Origin: Roridomyces roridus
Lineage: Eukaryota > Basidiomycota > Agaricomycetes > Agaricales > Mycenaceae
Reading direction: 5' to 3'
Assembly: GCA_029378245.1 (NCBI GenBank)
Contig: JARKIF010000002.1
Span: 1,364,001-1,428,000, forward strand
DNA length: 64,000 bases
The first letter of the stretch is position 1. Every line of letters starts with the position of its first letter. The notes below the pieces were generated by a model. The model was not told where the DNA came from and did not search any database. It worked only from the letters and a program-made list of their open reading frames with translations. The position numbers were made by a program, and so were the translations under genes. Shown here piece after piece: positions 1-11,440 of this stretch.

Positions 1-819
1 AAGCAATTCTACCTTTAACCACCACCACACGCTCCCATGTGCGCGACTTTTCATCTTGCCATCCTGTCGACTTTGCCTACCCGCGGCTTTCGTTCTAGCG
101 ATCCCGCCTGGTGAAATCAACACGGTTTTCGCTTAGTCTTTCGCGATCCCGTCCCGTTGTCTTTTTGGGCCTCGCGGGCCTGTCTTGCTAGCGGTTGTTG
201 CTTGAGCAAGCAAGTATCGCGGCGCTATCTCGACGCAACGGCCGTCTCGCGGCCGCGTCCTGGTTACTTGACGCACCGAGTCAAGTCTCGGGGGGCACCG
301 TGCTGCTATTCTCGACGCAGCGGTTGTCGATTGATTACGATGTGATTTTTCGTAGACCCTCTCACGATCCCGTCCGACATATCATCGCAGCACACCCACT
401 ACCGACTTTGTTCTCCGAATCCAGTAAGCGCTTTCGTTTGCCACGGCAGACGCCTTTGCTATTACGCATCATCCCAGCATGTACACCGGCTGCCCACAGA
501 CGCTTCCGCCCCCGGGGCCCGTGCGACACTTTCACTTTCCGCAACCACCCCGGCATGACATTTCCATCCACTCTTGATGTGTATTTTCCTCATGGCAGCA
601 CGGCAAGGCTCCTTGCTTTCATCGGGTATACAGATGGTATTGGCGGCTTCAGTGGTAGTTTCAATTCCTCCGCCGCCATTCCCGCAAGTACTTTTTGGGG
701 TGGTGCAACTAACCGCCTATCTCACCCAAGATTACTAGTGTGACTTTTCTGAGATTCGGGCGAAACGAGCACCGTCGTCAATATCTATTTGCTACAGTCG
801 ACAATGTGCTACCCGCCAC
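1..819. other. No recognised gene
   Basis: Open frames here are short or begin with TTG, and none has a recognisable motif or consistent splice sites. The tail end (about 790-819) lies just downstream of the stop of the PD-(D/E)XK-like gene and is probably its 3' untranslated region. Confidence 0.5.
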
Positions 820-2540
820 TCAAAAAGCCCTTCTCTGATCGATAGTCGAGCTCCTCGTCCTCCGGCCCTCTGACTCCGACCCCGAGTCGGAGCGGTCAAG
901 TTTGTTGAGTTTCTGCAGTTGGGTCAGAAGTGCTACCGGCCACGTCCTTCCAAAGCAATTAAGAATGAATGCTCAGATCTCAGATAGAATGATCAAAACA
1001 TACGTCGGATCAGTGCCGGGCTTCTCGGAGGTCCCATTGTCAGGGAAGCGTGCCCGATCCTTCCAACATTCGTTGGGCTCGGGCAAGTCCAATTGGGACT
1101 CGTTCAGGAATCCCAGCGCAAAGGCATGGAAAGCGAACGTTGCCAACAATATATCATCACCCCCGTATTCTCGTGACAGGAACAAGGTATCGCCTTTCCT
1201 GAAAAAGAAGATAATAACGGTGTAATTGGTGAGAGCGGCGAGATCCACGCCGTACTGACACATTTGGATCCACACCTTGAACAACGAAGATTAGAAAGAC
1301 GATGGTGGCTATAAGCCGACAACGATACCTGTGTGATGATTTTGTCCGCTTTGCTGGACAAGGAACCGACACTATCATCGGAGTACGGCCATACAAACCG
1401 GATTGCGGACCCTGGCTCTACTTTGAATTTACCTGTGAGGTGTTCGAAGGTGGGAGCTTTGTTGGGGTGGGTCGTGTCGATGAAAGCTGCCTGGGTCTTG
1501 ATTTCGATTGTAGCGTTTGGTTTCGATTTCTTGGAGTGCGATTTCTCCGAGTGGAAACCGTGCAAATCCGAATCGTCCACCACGGGCAAATCCTCCAAGT
1601 CCAGATCACCCTCCAAGCCCAAATCGTCCACCACGGGCAAATCCTCCAAGTGCAAATCGCCCGCCAAGCTCCAATCGTTCTCCAGGTCCGAATCATCCTC
1701 CATGTCTGAATCGTCCTCTTGTCCCTCCAGAGTTCCCCAGAGCGCCATATCGGGGACGGATTTGCCTTTTCCGCCGCCGGAGCAGGAGGTTATATTCGGT
1801 CGACGACCTATTCTGGCGAAGGGGTCCGTGTCGGTAGAGTAAACGGCATGACAAACAGCAAGGGCGGGTCGTAGGAAAACGTTGGCGACCCAATGTTCTG
1901 TATCCTTTTCACTGCGGATTCGGGTCGGGAGGAGGTGAGAAGTGGTCAGCGGATGCAGCGCAACCGCCCAGTCGCGCTGTTTCGTGTTGCTCGTATTGAC
2001 AGTGACGTTCGCTAGTCGCGTGCGCGCGGCGTCTAGGAGTGGTTTCATCATCGAGTGTGCGGGAACGATGCGCGCAAGTTCCTGTTCCATCGGGACCATC
2101 TTTCGAAGATTCTCTTTCGCGGGGACATTTCTGGTACTGGAAAGCGTTCCCCTCTTGTAGATCCGAGGGATGGAAGGCGGAACGATGGTCATCAAGTCGA
2201 GGAGCGTGAGATCACCAGAATCAGGCTCAGGTAGAGCATTCTGGATCGCTAGGGAGCGAGAGCTGCGCGTAATTGGCGAGGGTTCGATGGGGAACCGAAG
2301 GCGGGGCGTATGTGGGACAGATTTTGGGAGAAAAAACTGGTCAGGGTCGGCCGGAGCGACGCGAGCCTGAGTGCGAATACTCAAGGACGGCAAGGGGCGA
2401 GGTTTCACAGGAACGCGGGCTGACCCATTGTGAGGCAATGAAGAAACTGCTTGGTTAGCGGACTCACTTGGCCGAGGGGTGGGATCCGAATCATGAATCT
2501 GAGTGGCGCGAGGAGGGGTGTGCGGTGGCCGGTCGGCCAT
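820..2540 (-). CDS. PD-(D/E)XK nuclease-like fungal protein
   Basis: Three exons fit: 2540-1329, 1275-1004 and 946-820, with introns of 53 and 57 nt, both GT..AG and frame-preserving. The ATG at 2540 is the first true ATG in frame. The N-terminal half is Pro/Ser-rich and probably disordered. A middle acidic stretch holds a 17-residue repeat. The C-terminal half shows an Asp in PDMALWG and, after the acidic insert, Glu and Lys in IEIKTQ, the spacing pattern of a PD-(D/E)XK core. Across the first splice the protein reads KADKIITQ then VWIQM, giving the helix that follows this core. Related multi-copy proteins are common in agaricomycetes, with unknown substrate. Nuclease activity is inferred, not shown. 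The third-exon acceptor was chosen because it keeps a Ser/Arg-rich tail open to a TGA at 820. Confidence 0.6.
1573..1674 (-). repeat. 51-bp in-frame tandem repeat (two units)
   Basis: Two imperfect 51-bp units start near 1573 and 1624 on the plus strand. On the coding (minus) strand each encodes 17 residues with the shared core LEDLPVVDD. The period is a multiple of three, so copy-number change keeps the host gene in frame. Confidence 0.75.
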
Positions 2541-2950
2541 TGCAGAGGGTAGAGGGCGGGTCTGGGAGCTGGGAGAGACGAGCACAGAACAATGGGACGG
2601 GACGAAGGTTCACAAAGGAGCCCTCAGTTGTAACTTGTCTACCTTGTTGCAGAAGACAAAGAACCACACTCAGCCGTCGATTTCTTATACTTACCGTGCG
2701 CATCTCGCCTTCTATGCTTCCAATATTTTGTCTACCCCCCCCTCCCCCCGTGTTCATGGCTTCTGAATCTGTCTATGTGTTTTCTATAATATTTGGAGGG
2801 CATTCACCGGGTCTTAGTACAAGACAAAGATCAACCCTACAAAACAGCCATAAGTATGAAATGTTCGAAGGGATTCAACTCGTCGATGGGTGCTCGCTCC
2901 GCCTCTTCCGCCTCGTCACGTGAAACCAAAGTGCTTCGCTGCGCTCGCAA
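2541..2950. other. Intergenic, no recognised gene
   Basis: This interval separates the start of the PD-(D/E)XK-like gene from the end of the gamma-tubulin complex gene, both on the minus strand. It should hold the promoter of the former and the 3' end of the latter. A C-rich tract lies near 2733-2750. No convincing gene was seen. Confidence 0.5.
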
Positions 2951-5900
2951 TTATATCGTCGTCCACCATTCAGACAATGAATCCGACAAATGGGAAACAG
3001 CCTGTATACCGCCCGTCATCCGAGGCTCACTCGTCAACGCCGCTGTCACAGGAACCGAAGGCAAAGGCCCCTTGTCCACAATTGCTTTCAAGTTGCGAGT
3101 CTGAATTTAACCACGTCAATACCAAGCCCTTCTTTGGTAGAAAGTAAGGGAACTCACAAAAGCGCCCATCCTCCCCCGAAACCTACCTGCAAGGTCCTCA
3201 AGCATAAGCGCCGCCTCATACTCTTGCAGCCTCCCCGTCTTGACATCCCCCACAAGCACAGCGAATTCGAGCACGAGCTCAAGCGCCTGCCGGAGCAGGT
3301 CGCCCGCTCCACGTTGGGCTGTGCGGAGCAGACACGCAGCGAGCACGTCGTCCATGAGCGCCGCATGCGCTTTAGCGAGGGCAAAGACGTCTGGGAATAC
3401 AGGCGTCTGATCTTCCTGGTCTTGATCTAGCTGCGCCAGGAACAGGTTCACGTTCCCGCCAATGGCTGTATCGAAAACGTAGCTTGACAGGATCGAAACG
3501 AAAGAGTGGGCTATGAACCGGAAATGCAGCAGCCTCTTGTTAGCCGCTACGAGGGTTGGAAACAGAGGTCGCGATGTGGATCTGCACATGCGGAAGACGG
3601 AAGAGAGTGCATGTTCCACTGCGCGTTATCATTAACAACAGTGGGTTTGAGTGAGAACAAACTACCTCGCATGATTCGCAAAAGATGGGTGAACATTCGC
3701 TGGTACTTGGAAAGAATTTCCGGCGTTATTAGGATATCCAGCGGATGAGGCGGCTTGTAGTCCATATACAGAAAGTCCAGCGCTCTAGGCAATGGTTAAT
3801 TGGTGCGTTGGATAATCGAAGGAGACCTTACTCAATCGCTAATACAGGTCAGCAAAGACAAAACCTCAGAAAAACACACAACTCACAAAGCGGATTCAGC
3901 CACTGATCATGCCCCGGCCCTGTCGGTAAATCACGAATCGCAAACCCAAGCCTCCGCTCCGCCTCTACCCAAAACGCGCCCCTCCGCGACGAAGAATCTT
4001 CCAGCTGCTCCCCATTCACATCAAACGAATCGACGATCACTGTCCGCAAAAAGAAACTCAAATCCGCCCCTACTGGTGGCCACGTCTCGCGCTCAAGGAG
4101 TGCCCATGACAACCCAACAGGCCACCGCTGCATCGGAGCTTGTTTTATAGGTGCTTTGCGACGTAGCGAGCGGAGTGAGGTGGGCACCGGCTCATCAGGG
4201 TCATAACCTTGCGAATCGGAAAACAAGGCCGCGGCGAGTCGAGATTTGAAGGCGGGAGACGCGAGAAGCGGATAAGAGTGTAGCAATTCCATGTGTGGTT
4301 TGAACTGCAGGGGTGCGTCCGGGGAGAGGAAAAGAGATAGCAGCGTGCGAGAGAGCGTTGATGCGTGCTGGAGGAGAGGCTCGAAGACGAGCGATGTCAG
4401 GTGTTCCAGGGTTGGTGTGATTGGGGGAAGTGAGTGAGGAAACGTGTCGATAAAATCCTGAAGGACAGAACTCGGAGTAGGAGCATGGTTGTGGTCGAGG
4501 ATAGAGTGCCCAAAATGACTGCCTGGCTCCAAATCAAAGATCCGGAACTGAGCCAACCCAGGCTCGCTATCGCGAGGCGTGGGTGGACTGATATGTTCTT
4601 GAACGACTGGAGCAACACCCCTGCCATTCCAAGCAGCTTCGATACGATCCCAGGACCAAAACCATTCGATGACCCGCCGAACGGACCGTGCACGCAAAAG
4701 CGGATGGTCTGGTTCTGCTGCCCGTAAAAGCACCAAGGACTTTTGGGCGCCAGGGAGTATATCAACCAGTTTTGGGGGAAAGAAGGTCGGAAACGAATCC
4801 TCGATCCTATCGAATTCATCCCGCTCCTCGATCCCGTCGTCCGAAACATCAATCGTGTATTGGTCGTTGTGTTCTCCGACAACACGCGATGGCCGCCTTG
4901 GATTTGAATCGCCACTGAATCCAACTAAATGGGATAGTTGTTGAAAGTACTCGCGGGATGTGTTTGTCAAGATGAAGGCAAGGATGGCGGTGACCATTTG
5001 CGGAGCTTGACGCTCAATGTGAGGGTGAAGGTGGTCGTACAAAAGGGAGAGGAGATTGACCGATGTGTGGTCCAGAGCGAGGTAATTATGCGGTGGGTTG
5101 TCTTGGCCCTGCGAGTACTTTGAGCGGGAAAGCAGCGAAATGAAGTAAACATACGCGGTCGGTTAACGCAGCGAGCGCGGTTAGAACATCTTCATATTTC
5201 TCATACTGAATCCACACTTGGGAGAGCGTTGCATCATTCTGCGGAGAATTTTGCGCCAGTTGCTCCCTAAGAAAGATAATGACAGTAGACAAAGCATGTG
5301 TGAATGCGTGAACAGTTGGCCCCGACCTAATCCGCGATGAGTTTCGCGAAAATGAATCCAACTCCAACAGACTACTCACTTTGAACGCAGAGAAGCCACG
5401 AGGATTTCCAACCGTCGCAGTAATGTTCCTATGGTCAGGAAGCGTGTGATGAAGCTGCAGCTGATATGAGAGACAGTAGAGCAAGCTAGAAAGAAATAAC
5501 CTGGCACTAACGACCTCGTCCTTGTCGTCAATGAGCAAAACACCCTTCCCTCCCTTCTCAGCGACAAGTTGGACAAAGGTTTCCGAATCAGGGTCCCAGA
5601 TGTGCAGCGGAGAAGATATCCCCAGCACCGTCATCTTGAGCGCTTCGAGCAGCTCCTGCTGCGCCACATACTTGAACTCGGTGCGCGAGTCATTTATCGG
5701 TGGTTGAAGGCTTACTGGACATATTAGCAAGTATTTCTCCCAGATGCAATAGCTCACTAATATCGCGCTGCAGCGAAAACCAAATTTTCCTGCTCGGAGA
5801 TGAATGCACTCGGCTGCGGACGGCCCAGGTAGTTGGGTCGCAAAGCATCCCAGGAGAGTAATTCCGAGGCTTTTACGCCGACCTTGAGCGCGTCTGTCCA

Positions 5901-6149
5901 TATAGAATCGTTTAATTTGGGAGGGGGATCGAAAGTGAGTGACGCCAGCTCGGCTGGGAGCGTCAATCGCGAGGGAATGGGCGCAGGCGCGGTCGGAGTG
6001 TGCAGCTTCAGGGTGTCCATGATTGGATTCTGCGGCTTGTCGAGCATTTGCGGTATAAAGAAACGCGGCCTGAGTTCAGGGAGCACGGGCTGAGACGCTG
6101 GGTGGTCGAATTCATCTTGAAAAGCAGGAAGATGGAAAATGGACATCAT
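2951..6149 (-). CDS. Gamma-tubulin complex component (Spc97/Spc98 family, GCP5/6-like)
   Basis: A subunit of the complex that nucleates microtubules at spindle pole bodies. The protein is assembled from about ten exons. The N-terminal segment carries FFIPQMLDKPQNPIMDTLKL, followed by the GCP N-terminal domain (EFKYVAQQELLEALKM; GFSAFKVSSLLELDSF). The GCP C-terminal domain includes FIDTFPHSLPPI, LDFLYMDYKPPHPLDI and LVAANKRLLHFRFIAHSF. A 7-nt microexon (3832-3838) is needed to keep the frame between exons ending at 3887 and starting at 3784. The last intron is 3101-3157 and the final exon runs 3100-2951, ending WWTTI. The start ATGATG overlaps the TGA of the gluconokinase gene upstream on the same strand. 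Paralogue identity (GCP5 versus GCP4/6) is unresolved. Confidence 0.85.
3832..3838 (-). other. 7-nt microexon in the gamma-tubulin complex gene
   Basis: On the minus strand a 48-nt intron ends ..GTATTAG just before CGATTGA, and a second, 47-nt intron starts GTAAGG just after it. Joining all three parts gives the conserved SIEALDFLY at the start of the GCP C-terminal core. Skipping the 7 nt creates an immediate TAG. Confidence 0.75.
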
Positions 6150-6787
6150 GGTAAAGACGACGCGTTGTTTGTCCCACTCAATCCCTCTATCGCCTTCTCC
6201 ACCTGCACGGCCGTCGCATCTTCCACCGACACGACCACCACACCCGGCTCGTCCCGCGGATCCTCCAAAGTCTTCAACTGGCTGTCTAGCATAGTCGCCT
6301 TCATGAAATGTCCACTCCGTTTCGTCATCCGGTCCATCAACACCTCGCGTGTCCCTTCAATAAACACGAAATAAGTGCGAATCGCACCTCCCCCGCGTAA
6401 AACGTCCCTGTACTCCTTCTTGAGCGCCGAACACGCAATGACCACCCCGGGCGCTCCTTTGAAACCGCTTGCAGCCCCATCGGCCTCACCCTGTTCCCGA
6501 CGGCCCATTTCAATTTGTCTTTCCGCGGCTATGCGTTCGGCCGTATTCCGAATCGTCCTTAGCCACGGTTCACGGTCGGCGTCTGTCAACGGCTGACCAG
6601 CCGCCATCTTGTCTACATTCGAGCGCGGGTGAAGATCGTCGCCGTCGACATATGGGAATTCGAGGGCTTCCGCGAGTGCTGCCCCGAGAGTCGATTTACC
6701 CGTCCCAGAAACGCCCTGTTCTCATTCGGTTGACTATAGACGCAGCGAGCGAGTTCTTACCATTACGACGATGAAAACAGGGTCCAT
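6146..6787 (-). CDS. Gluconokinase
   Basis: Phosphorylates D-gluconate to 6-phosphogluconate, feeding the pentose phosphate pathway in the cytosol. Exon 1 (6787-6761) encodes MDPVFIVVM. After a 45-nt intron, exon 2 (6715-6146) begins with the P-loop GVSGTGKSTLG, followed by DGDDLHPRSNVDKMAAGQPL, the gluconate-site region typical of thermoresistant gluconokinases. Further motifs are CSALKKEYRDVLR and RSGHFMKATMLDSQL. The length of about 200 residues suits the family. The TGA stop lies inside the ATGATG start of the next gene on the same strand, so the two reading frames overlap. Confidence 0.9.
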
Positions 6788-7081
6788 GGAGGAGTGGGAG
6801 CAAAGTGGGAGACGGGCAAAGGATAAAGTGCATTTCGAGATTTCAAGCACCGGGCCGATCCCCCGATTCCCGATCGAGCCAAAGTCAATTGGTCATTTTG
6901 CTTTTACAACAGGTGTGGTAGATTAAGCAAAAGAAGGGAGCTGTAAGGCTCAAGTAAAAGATGTGCTAGAGTAGAGCAGATGCCCATAACATTAGTATTA
7001 CGGATCAGTGTGTGTTTTCCAAAAGGTGCCCAGTGGTAAAGAGAGTAGGAATGCTACATATAATAAGTCAATGGTACAGTG

Positions 7082-8923
7082 TCAAGTTTCGTTTTGCTGC
7101 GCCATGGCACTCGTCGACGTGGGCGACTGAGCGACCATCATATAAGGCGGCGGCGCCTCAAACGACTGCGCCGTCCCCAGATTCGCATTCTCCCACGAAT
7201 AGCTCCAGAGCTCTTGTGGTGGGTCCTTGCGCTGCAATGGCTGCGGCAAGGGTGGTGGTGGCGGCACCGCTGCTGATGTCGACATGGGGGGCATGGGTAA
7301 TGAGCGTTGGCTGTATGAGCCTCGCCGCGGGGACGGCATGGATTGCTCTGGCGGTGGCGTGGGCAGCTGCCGCCGGAACTTCATGGATTGCGACCGTGAA
7401 AGCGAGCGCAACGGTGTCAGAGGCGGCAGTTCGGATAATGGTGATGGTGCGGCCGAGGAGGAGGGGCCTGCGACCATGACCAATGGCGATGACGGACGTC
7501 GCCCATAATACGTTGAGCTCGCATCCCAGTCGGATGGTGCTGAGGAAATGGATCGATGGGCGTCGGAAACAGGTGTCGGTGGAGTCGGAAGTTCTTTCGG
7601 AGTCCGTGGCCGCGCTGAACTTGGACGGCTCGACGAAGCATACTGCGTGGGGATTGGCGGGACGGGCGGTATGCTAGGCTCCAGCACAGAAACAGAGTCG
7701 GAGGAATAAACACGGGCGAGTGGCGATGTTGACACACTGTAAGATGTGTCATACGGTTCCCGCTGCTCGTGCCATGTCTCCTGATCGCCGTCGCCATCGT
7801 CGTCATCTTCAGACTCCCATAGCGAGGCCGCGGGGCTGGCCAGCGATGGATAAATAGGGTCGCCGTAGATGATTTTGGCCATCTGTTTCATCGAAGTCGG
7901 CGTTGGAGTACTGAGGTCAGTGGTGGAGGCCGCCCGCGAGTTGGGATACCGCTTGGGAAAAATCGGCTCCCCGTACAGGATTTTCCGCCACTGCGACGCA
8001 GACGCAGGCGCGGATGAAGGTCCGTCGCGGTCAAAAACGGACGATGCTGAAGTGCTCGAGGAAGCGAAGCGCCTCGGGGAACGCTCGTCGTCTTCGCCCT
8101 GGTACTTTTTCACAAGCATCCAGTCTTGGACATCTGTAACCAGGAGCATCGCGGTGACGATTAGGTAGTCCATGAGGACGAAGGACACCCCGTTGTGTGT
8201 GAGCACCGGCTGAGCGTTGTATTTGCTATGAAGGGTTTCGAACACCTTTATTCGCGGTGGAATACCCTCGACCGCTGGGTGGAATGTTGCAATGGGTCCT
8301 TTGACGGTCGAAGTGGTACACTAGTGGATGATTGACATCAGCGGGTCGTGCAATGCAATACGCGACGACACTCACCCAGTACACGCTGCCCACTCGCTTC
8401 CATTTGAGACTGTGAGGGAAGTTGGGGATGTGGAACCTGGGCGGCGAACTGGACACCTAATTTAGCACAATTGGCGGGCATACCGGGTGACATACCTGAG
8501 CATCGTGCCCGGCTTCAAGACCGCGTCTCCTGTTTGCCAGCGGCCATCGCTCATCTGGACGAGGACACCGAGAGTCTCCTTCGTCTTGCCCTTGGTCGGG
8601 ATGCGCTGGGGCCATTTGATTTCGGCAGTCTTGGTCAGGCCGTCCCAAGGATCGGAGCGAAACACGCTCGTGGAAGTGTGCAATGTGCGGACGGTGTAGA
8701 GGGGATTAATGGAGGCGTCGTCTTTGATAACAGAGTCGAGAAAAGACTGGGAGGATAGTTTCAAGGTGACCAGGACGGATTTGGGCTGGGATATGTCGTC
8801 ACCGACCGTCTCTGAACGACGGAGACGGGGCAGCACCGCTGAGAAGGCTGAGGACCTGGGTGTGGGCGGCACGTCCGAGCCTCTTCGCTCTGAGCGGATG
8901 GAGCGACTCGAGCTCGAGGACAT
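7082..8923 (-). CDS. DUF6593-like protein with a long disordered tail
   Basis: The ATG at 8923 opens MSSSSSRSIRSERRG. Introns near 8498-8460 and 8383-8329 join an N-terminal beta-rich domain of about 230 residues (VLVTLKLSSQSFLDSVI; PLYTVRTLHTSTSVF; FHIPNFPHSLKWKRVG; YLIVTAMLLVTDVQDWMLV). This pattern resembles fungal DUF6593 proteins, which have a tubby-like small beta fold. The following 300 or more residues are Ser/Pro-rich low complexity, with many SP and TP sites suited to phosphorylation. The function is unknown. The DUF assignment is from memory of the family pattern and is only moderately sure. It is divergently placed from CHZ1, about 295 bp away. Confidence 0.55.
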
Positions 8924-9217
8924 GGCGGTCGGGGAAAGGACAAGGAAGATCAAACTCAGGCCTACTCAGGCGGTGTCATATGGGGACAGTCCTGTCAAGC
9001 AGTGTCCCCATTAGCATGCGTTGATATCTCCAGCCACCACGGCACTCGATAGCGTACTATGTGCCCACCTAATAAATTCGGGTAAAGGGAGGGTGAAAGA
9101 AGCCAATCTCGAGGTTAATGAGAGCGCAATATGAACTATTGCAGGCGACAGCGAAAAAGCCATTGCTGACACAAGCGATCAGGACAAACAGAATACATCT
9201 TTACACGAACCACCACC
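8924..9217. promoter_or_regulatory. Shared divergent promoter region
   Basis: About 295 bp separate the start codons of the DUF6593-like gene (minus) and CHZ1 (plus), so both promoters must lie here. It holds an 8-bp inverted repeat TGGGGACA..TGTCCCCA near 8979-9010. No recognised factor site can be claimed. Confidence 0.4.
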
Positions 9218-9740
9218 ATGTCCAACGCTGCCACTGACCCCGCCGCCGCGTGCGTATCCCACGCGCCTCTTTGTGCTCCCATACTTATGCTCCATCCCAG
9301 AGGAACCAAGGCCACTGACGCCCCCGTGTCTGACGCGTCCGTTGACAAGGGAAAGAACAAAGTCGCGCAAGACGACGCGATGGATGAAGACGAGGAGGAG
9401 GAGGAAGAGGAAGACGACGAAGAAGAAGAAGAGGAGGGCGAGGAAGATGACGACGAGGAGGAAGAAGAGGCAAGTCGCGTCGAAACACGCTTTCTTGAAA
9501 AAAGCGCGTCGCTGACGCGTCACCAGGAGGACTCTCTTGCCGAAATCGACGTCGGGGCCATCCGTTCTCGCCGCACCCGTGGTATCAAGGTCGACTACAC
9601 CAGCGCCGAAGCCCACGCGAAAGGTCCTCCTCGTCACTGTCGCCACTTTTTTTCTCCTTCTCACGTTGTTCGCAGCTGGTCTGAAAAAGGAGGAAAACGA
9701 TGTCGAAGATGACGACGACGAGGACATGAAGGACGACTAA
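9218..9740 (+). CDS. CHZ1: Histone H2A.Z-specific chaperone CHZ1
   Basis: A nuclear chaperone that delivers H2A.Z-H2B to the SWR1 remodeller. Four exons fit: 9218-9249, 9301-9469, 9527-9623 and 9676-9740, giving about 120 residues. The product has a long Asp/Glu tract, then the CHZ motif EIDVGAIRSRRTRGIKVDY, then a second acidic tail ending MKDD. The second intron has a GC donor (GAG|GCAAGT) with a clear branch-like CTGAC and CAG acceptor. It is 57 nt and in frame, so retention would insert 19 residues immediately before the CHZ motif. The size and acid-CHZ-acid arrangement match the family. Confidence 0.88.
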
Positions 9741-10424
9741 CTGCTCCACAAAAACTCTGCCTTGTAATCACAAAGAACGTGTATCTCTTGAACTGAGCCG
9801 GTGGCTCACTTTTGCGTGCGGCGACTTTCGGCATCTGTCCTAGCAACTGCCTGAGGCTTCTTTATCTTTGTCCTCTCTTCCCACAGTATCGGCGCCGTGT
9901 CTTCCACTCATCTCCGTCCCGCGCTCTCTGCCGTTGGTATTCAATCGCTACGCTGCGTTCCTGAACTGCCTATGTACTCTTTGAGCGCCCGTCAAGCATC
10001 AGGCTTCCAAAGTTCATCAATACCACCCGCATCTCCGCCTTCTCCCCATCTGTGCTGCTGCGGGTGGTCGGTAATTCAACGTCAAATAGTCGAGGGTTGT
10101 GCGCGCGCTCCGACGTCCCTGCTCGGTTTTCCCCGCGGGCGTCTCGAGTGGAGGCGATAGGCATCAAAGCCCGAGCGGTTTGGAGTTGAATGGGGGCCGC
10201 CGCGCTAAGCCATAATTGCTCCAGATTGTGGCGCGCTCGTGGCTAACACGCATTTGTTCCTGCATTGCATTTTCCTTTCATTTTGCCTAATAGGCTAGCG
10301 GCAATTGAGCGCGCGGCGTGAACGGGCACATGGCTCCGCTGTCGTTCTGACGTCCGTCCTCGAATGGATAAAAATACAAGTCCATTGCGTGCTAATAGTA
10401 CAAGAGAGCTATCGGTACAATATT
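9741..10424. other. Intergenic between convergent genes
   Basis: This holds the 3' regions of CHZ1 and of the minus-strand unknown gene. Open frames are short and have no recognisable motifs. No RNA gene was seen. Confidence 0.45.
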
Positions 10425-11440
10425 TCAGAAAAAAAAAAACTTCCTCCTCTTATCCTTCTTGACCTCCATCTCAAACAAGCCAGACTCGGGCACCGGCTCC
10501 TCCGCCAAAAACATGATATGCTGCAACGCAGGAGTGATCTTCTTAGGCGGCAGCACCTCTCCCCTCTTGAGTGCCTTCTTCTCCAGCTTTCTCCGGCACT
10601 GGCGCTCCTCGTACAGCAACGTCTGGGCTGCGAGGCGCGTCGCATTGGAGGTGTACTCTCCGGTAGGCCGGTGACCTTGAGCAGGCCGAACGAGCCGCCT
10701 CGAAGCGTGTTCTTCCGCGGCCACGGCCTGCGAACGGGCTTCGGAGTGTTTGACTGGCAACTCGTGCGAGCAGAAAAAGTCCCGGAGGGACGAACGGAAG
10801 TGCGAGATCCGTATGGGTTTGGGGGACGCCGACTCGCCTTGCAAGTCTGATGGCATGCCCAGTCCGAGCTCTGCCCGCTGCGTATCCTTGAAGGAAGGAG
10901 AAGGTCTGATCTCCAAGTCCTCCGGAATGGACGAGAGACATGGGCGAACAAGGGGCAAGTCGCTGGCCCGTGAGTTGTGAACCAGCTTGGCGCTGGTAGC
11001 AGGCGAGGGCGACGGTGGGTATTCACGGGAGAAGGAAGTCGGGGCGACCCCGAGCATGGGGGATGGGGGTACATCGGCATGAGACAGGGGAGATTTCAGA
11101 CCCAATCCGAGACCAACGCCCATGGACGGACTGAAGAGGTCGACGGGGTAGATGTCAAAGTTCTCCACAAACTTGGACTAGGGAGATGAGCAAAGGAAGA
11201 ACGTCAAATAGGCAGGGCACATACTGGAGAAATCATGACTGGAGAAATAGATGAGGTCGGGAAGGCCCGGTTGTTCCCTGACATCGACGAACTCTCCGGT
11301 GAGAGATCGATGTACGAGAGGCCAGCGAAGAGAGGTTTGTCGGGAGAGGTAAGAGCGGTTGTGTGAGAGGGTAAGGGACTGAGGAGGATGGCGGCCTCGA
11401 GGTTGGAGGGCGAGTAGGCGGAGGGCTTTGCAGACAGCAT
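10425..11440 (-). CDS. Unknown Ser/Pro-rich protein with basic C-terminus
   Basis: The ATG at 11440 gives MLSAKPSAYSP. An intron near 11223-11179 joins ISPVMISP to SKFVENFDIYPVDLF. The product of about 320 residues is Ser/Pro-rich with scattered SP sites (possible CDK/MAPK targets, inferred). A helical, charged segment follows near the end: TRLAAQTLLYEERQCRRKLE. It terminates in a Lys/Arg run followed by four Phe residues encoded by a T-tract on the coding strand. I do not recognise a domain. The conserved-looking C-terminal helix may be the functional part. Replication slippage in the T-tract would change the last residues. Confidence 0.5.

Noticed and set aside
195..743. Long plus-strand open frame
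   Set aside because: It starts with TTG, has no motif and no supporting splice pattern; composition looks non-coding.
1302..1842. Overlapping plus-strand open frames with Ser/Lys-rich repeats
   Set aside because: They are antisense to the acidic repeat of the PD-(D/E)XK-like gene; the repeat explains the apparent protein pattern.
8978..9012. Inverted repeat TGGGGACA/TGTCCCCA
   Set aside because: Only 8 bp arms in a promoter region; not enough to claim a terminator or operator in a eukaryotic genome.
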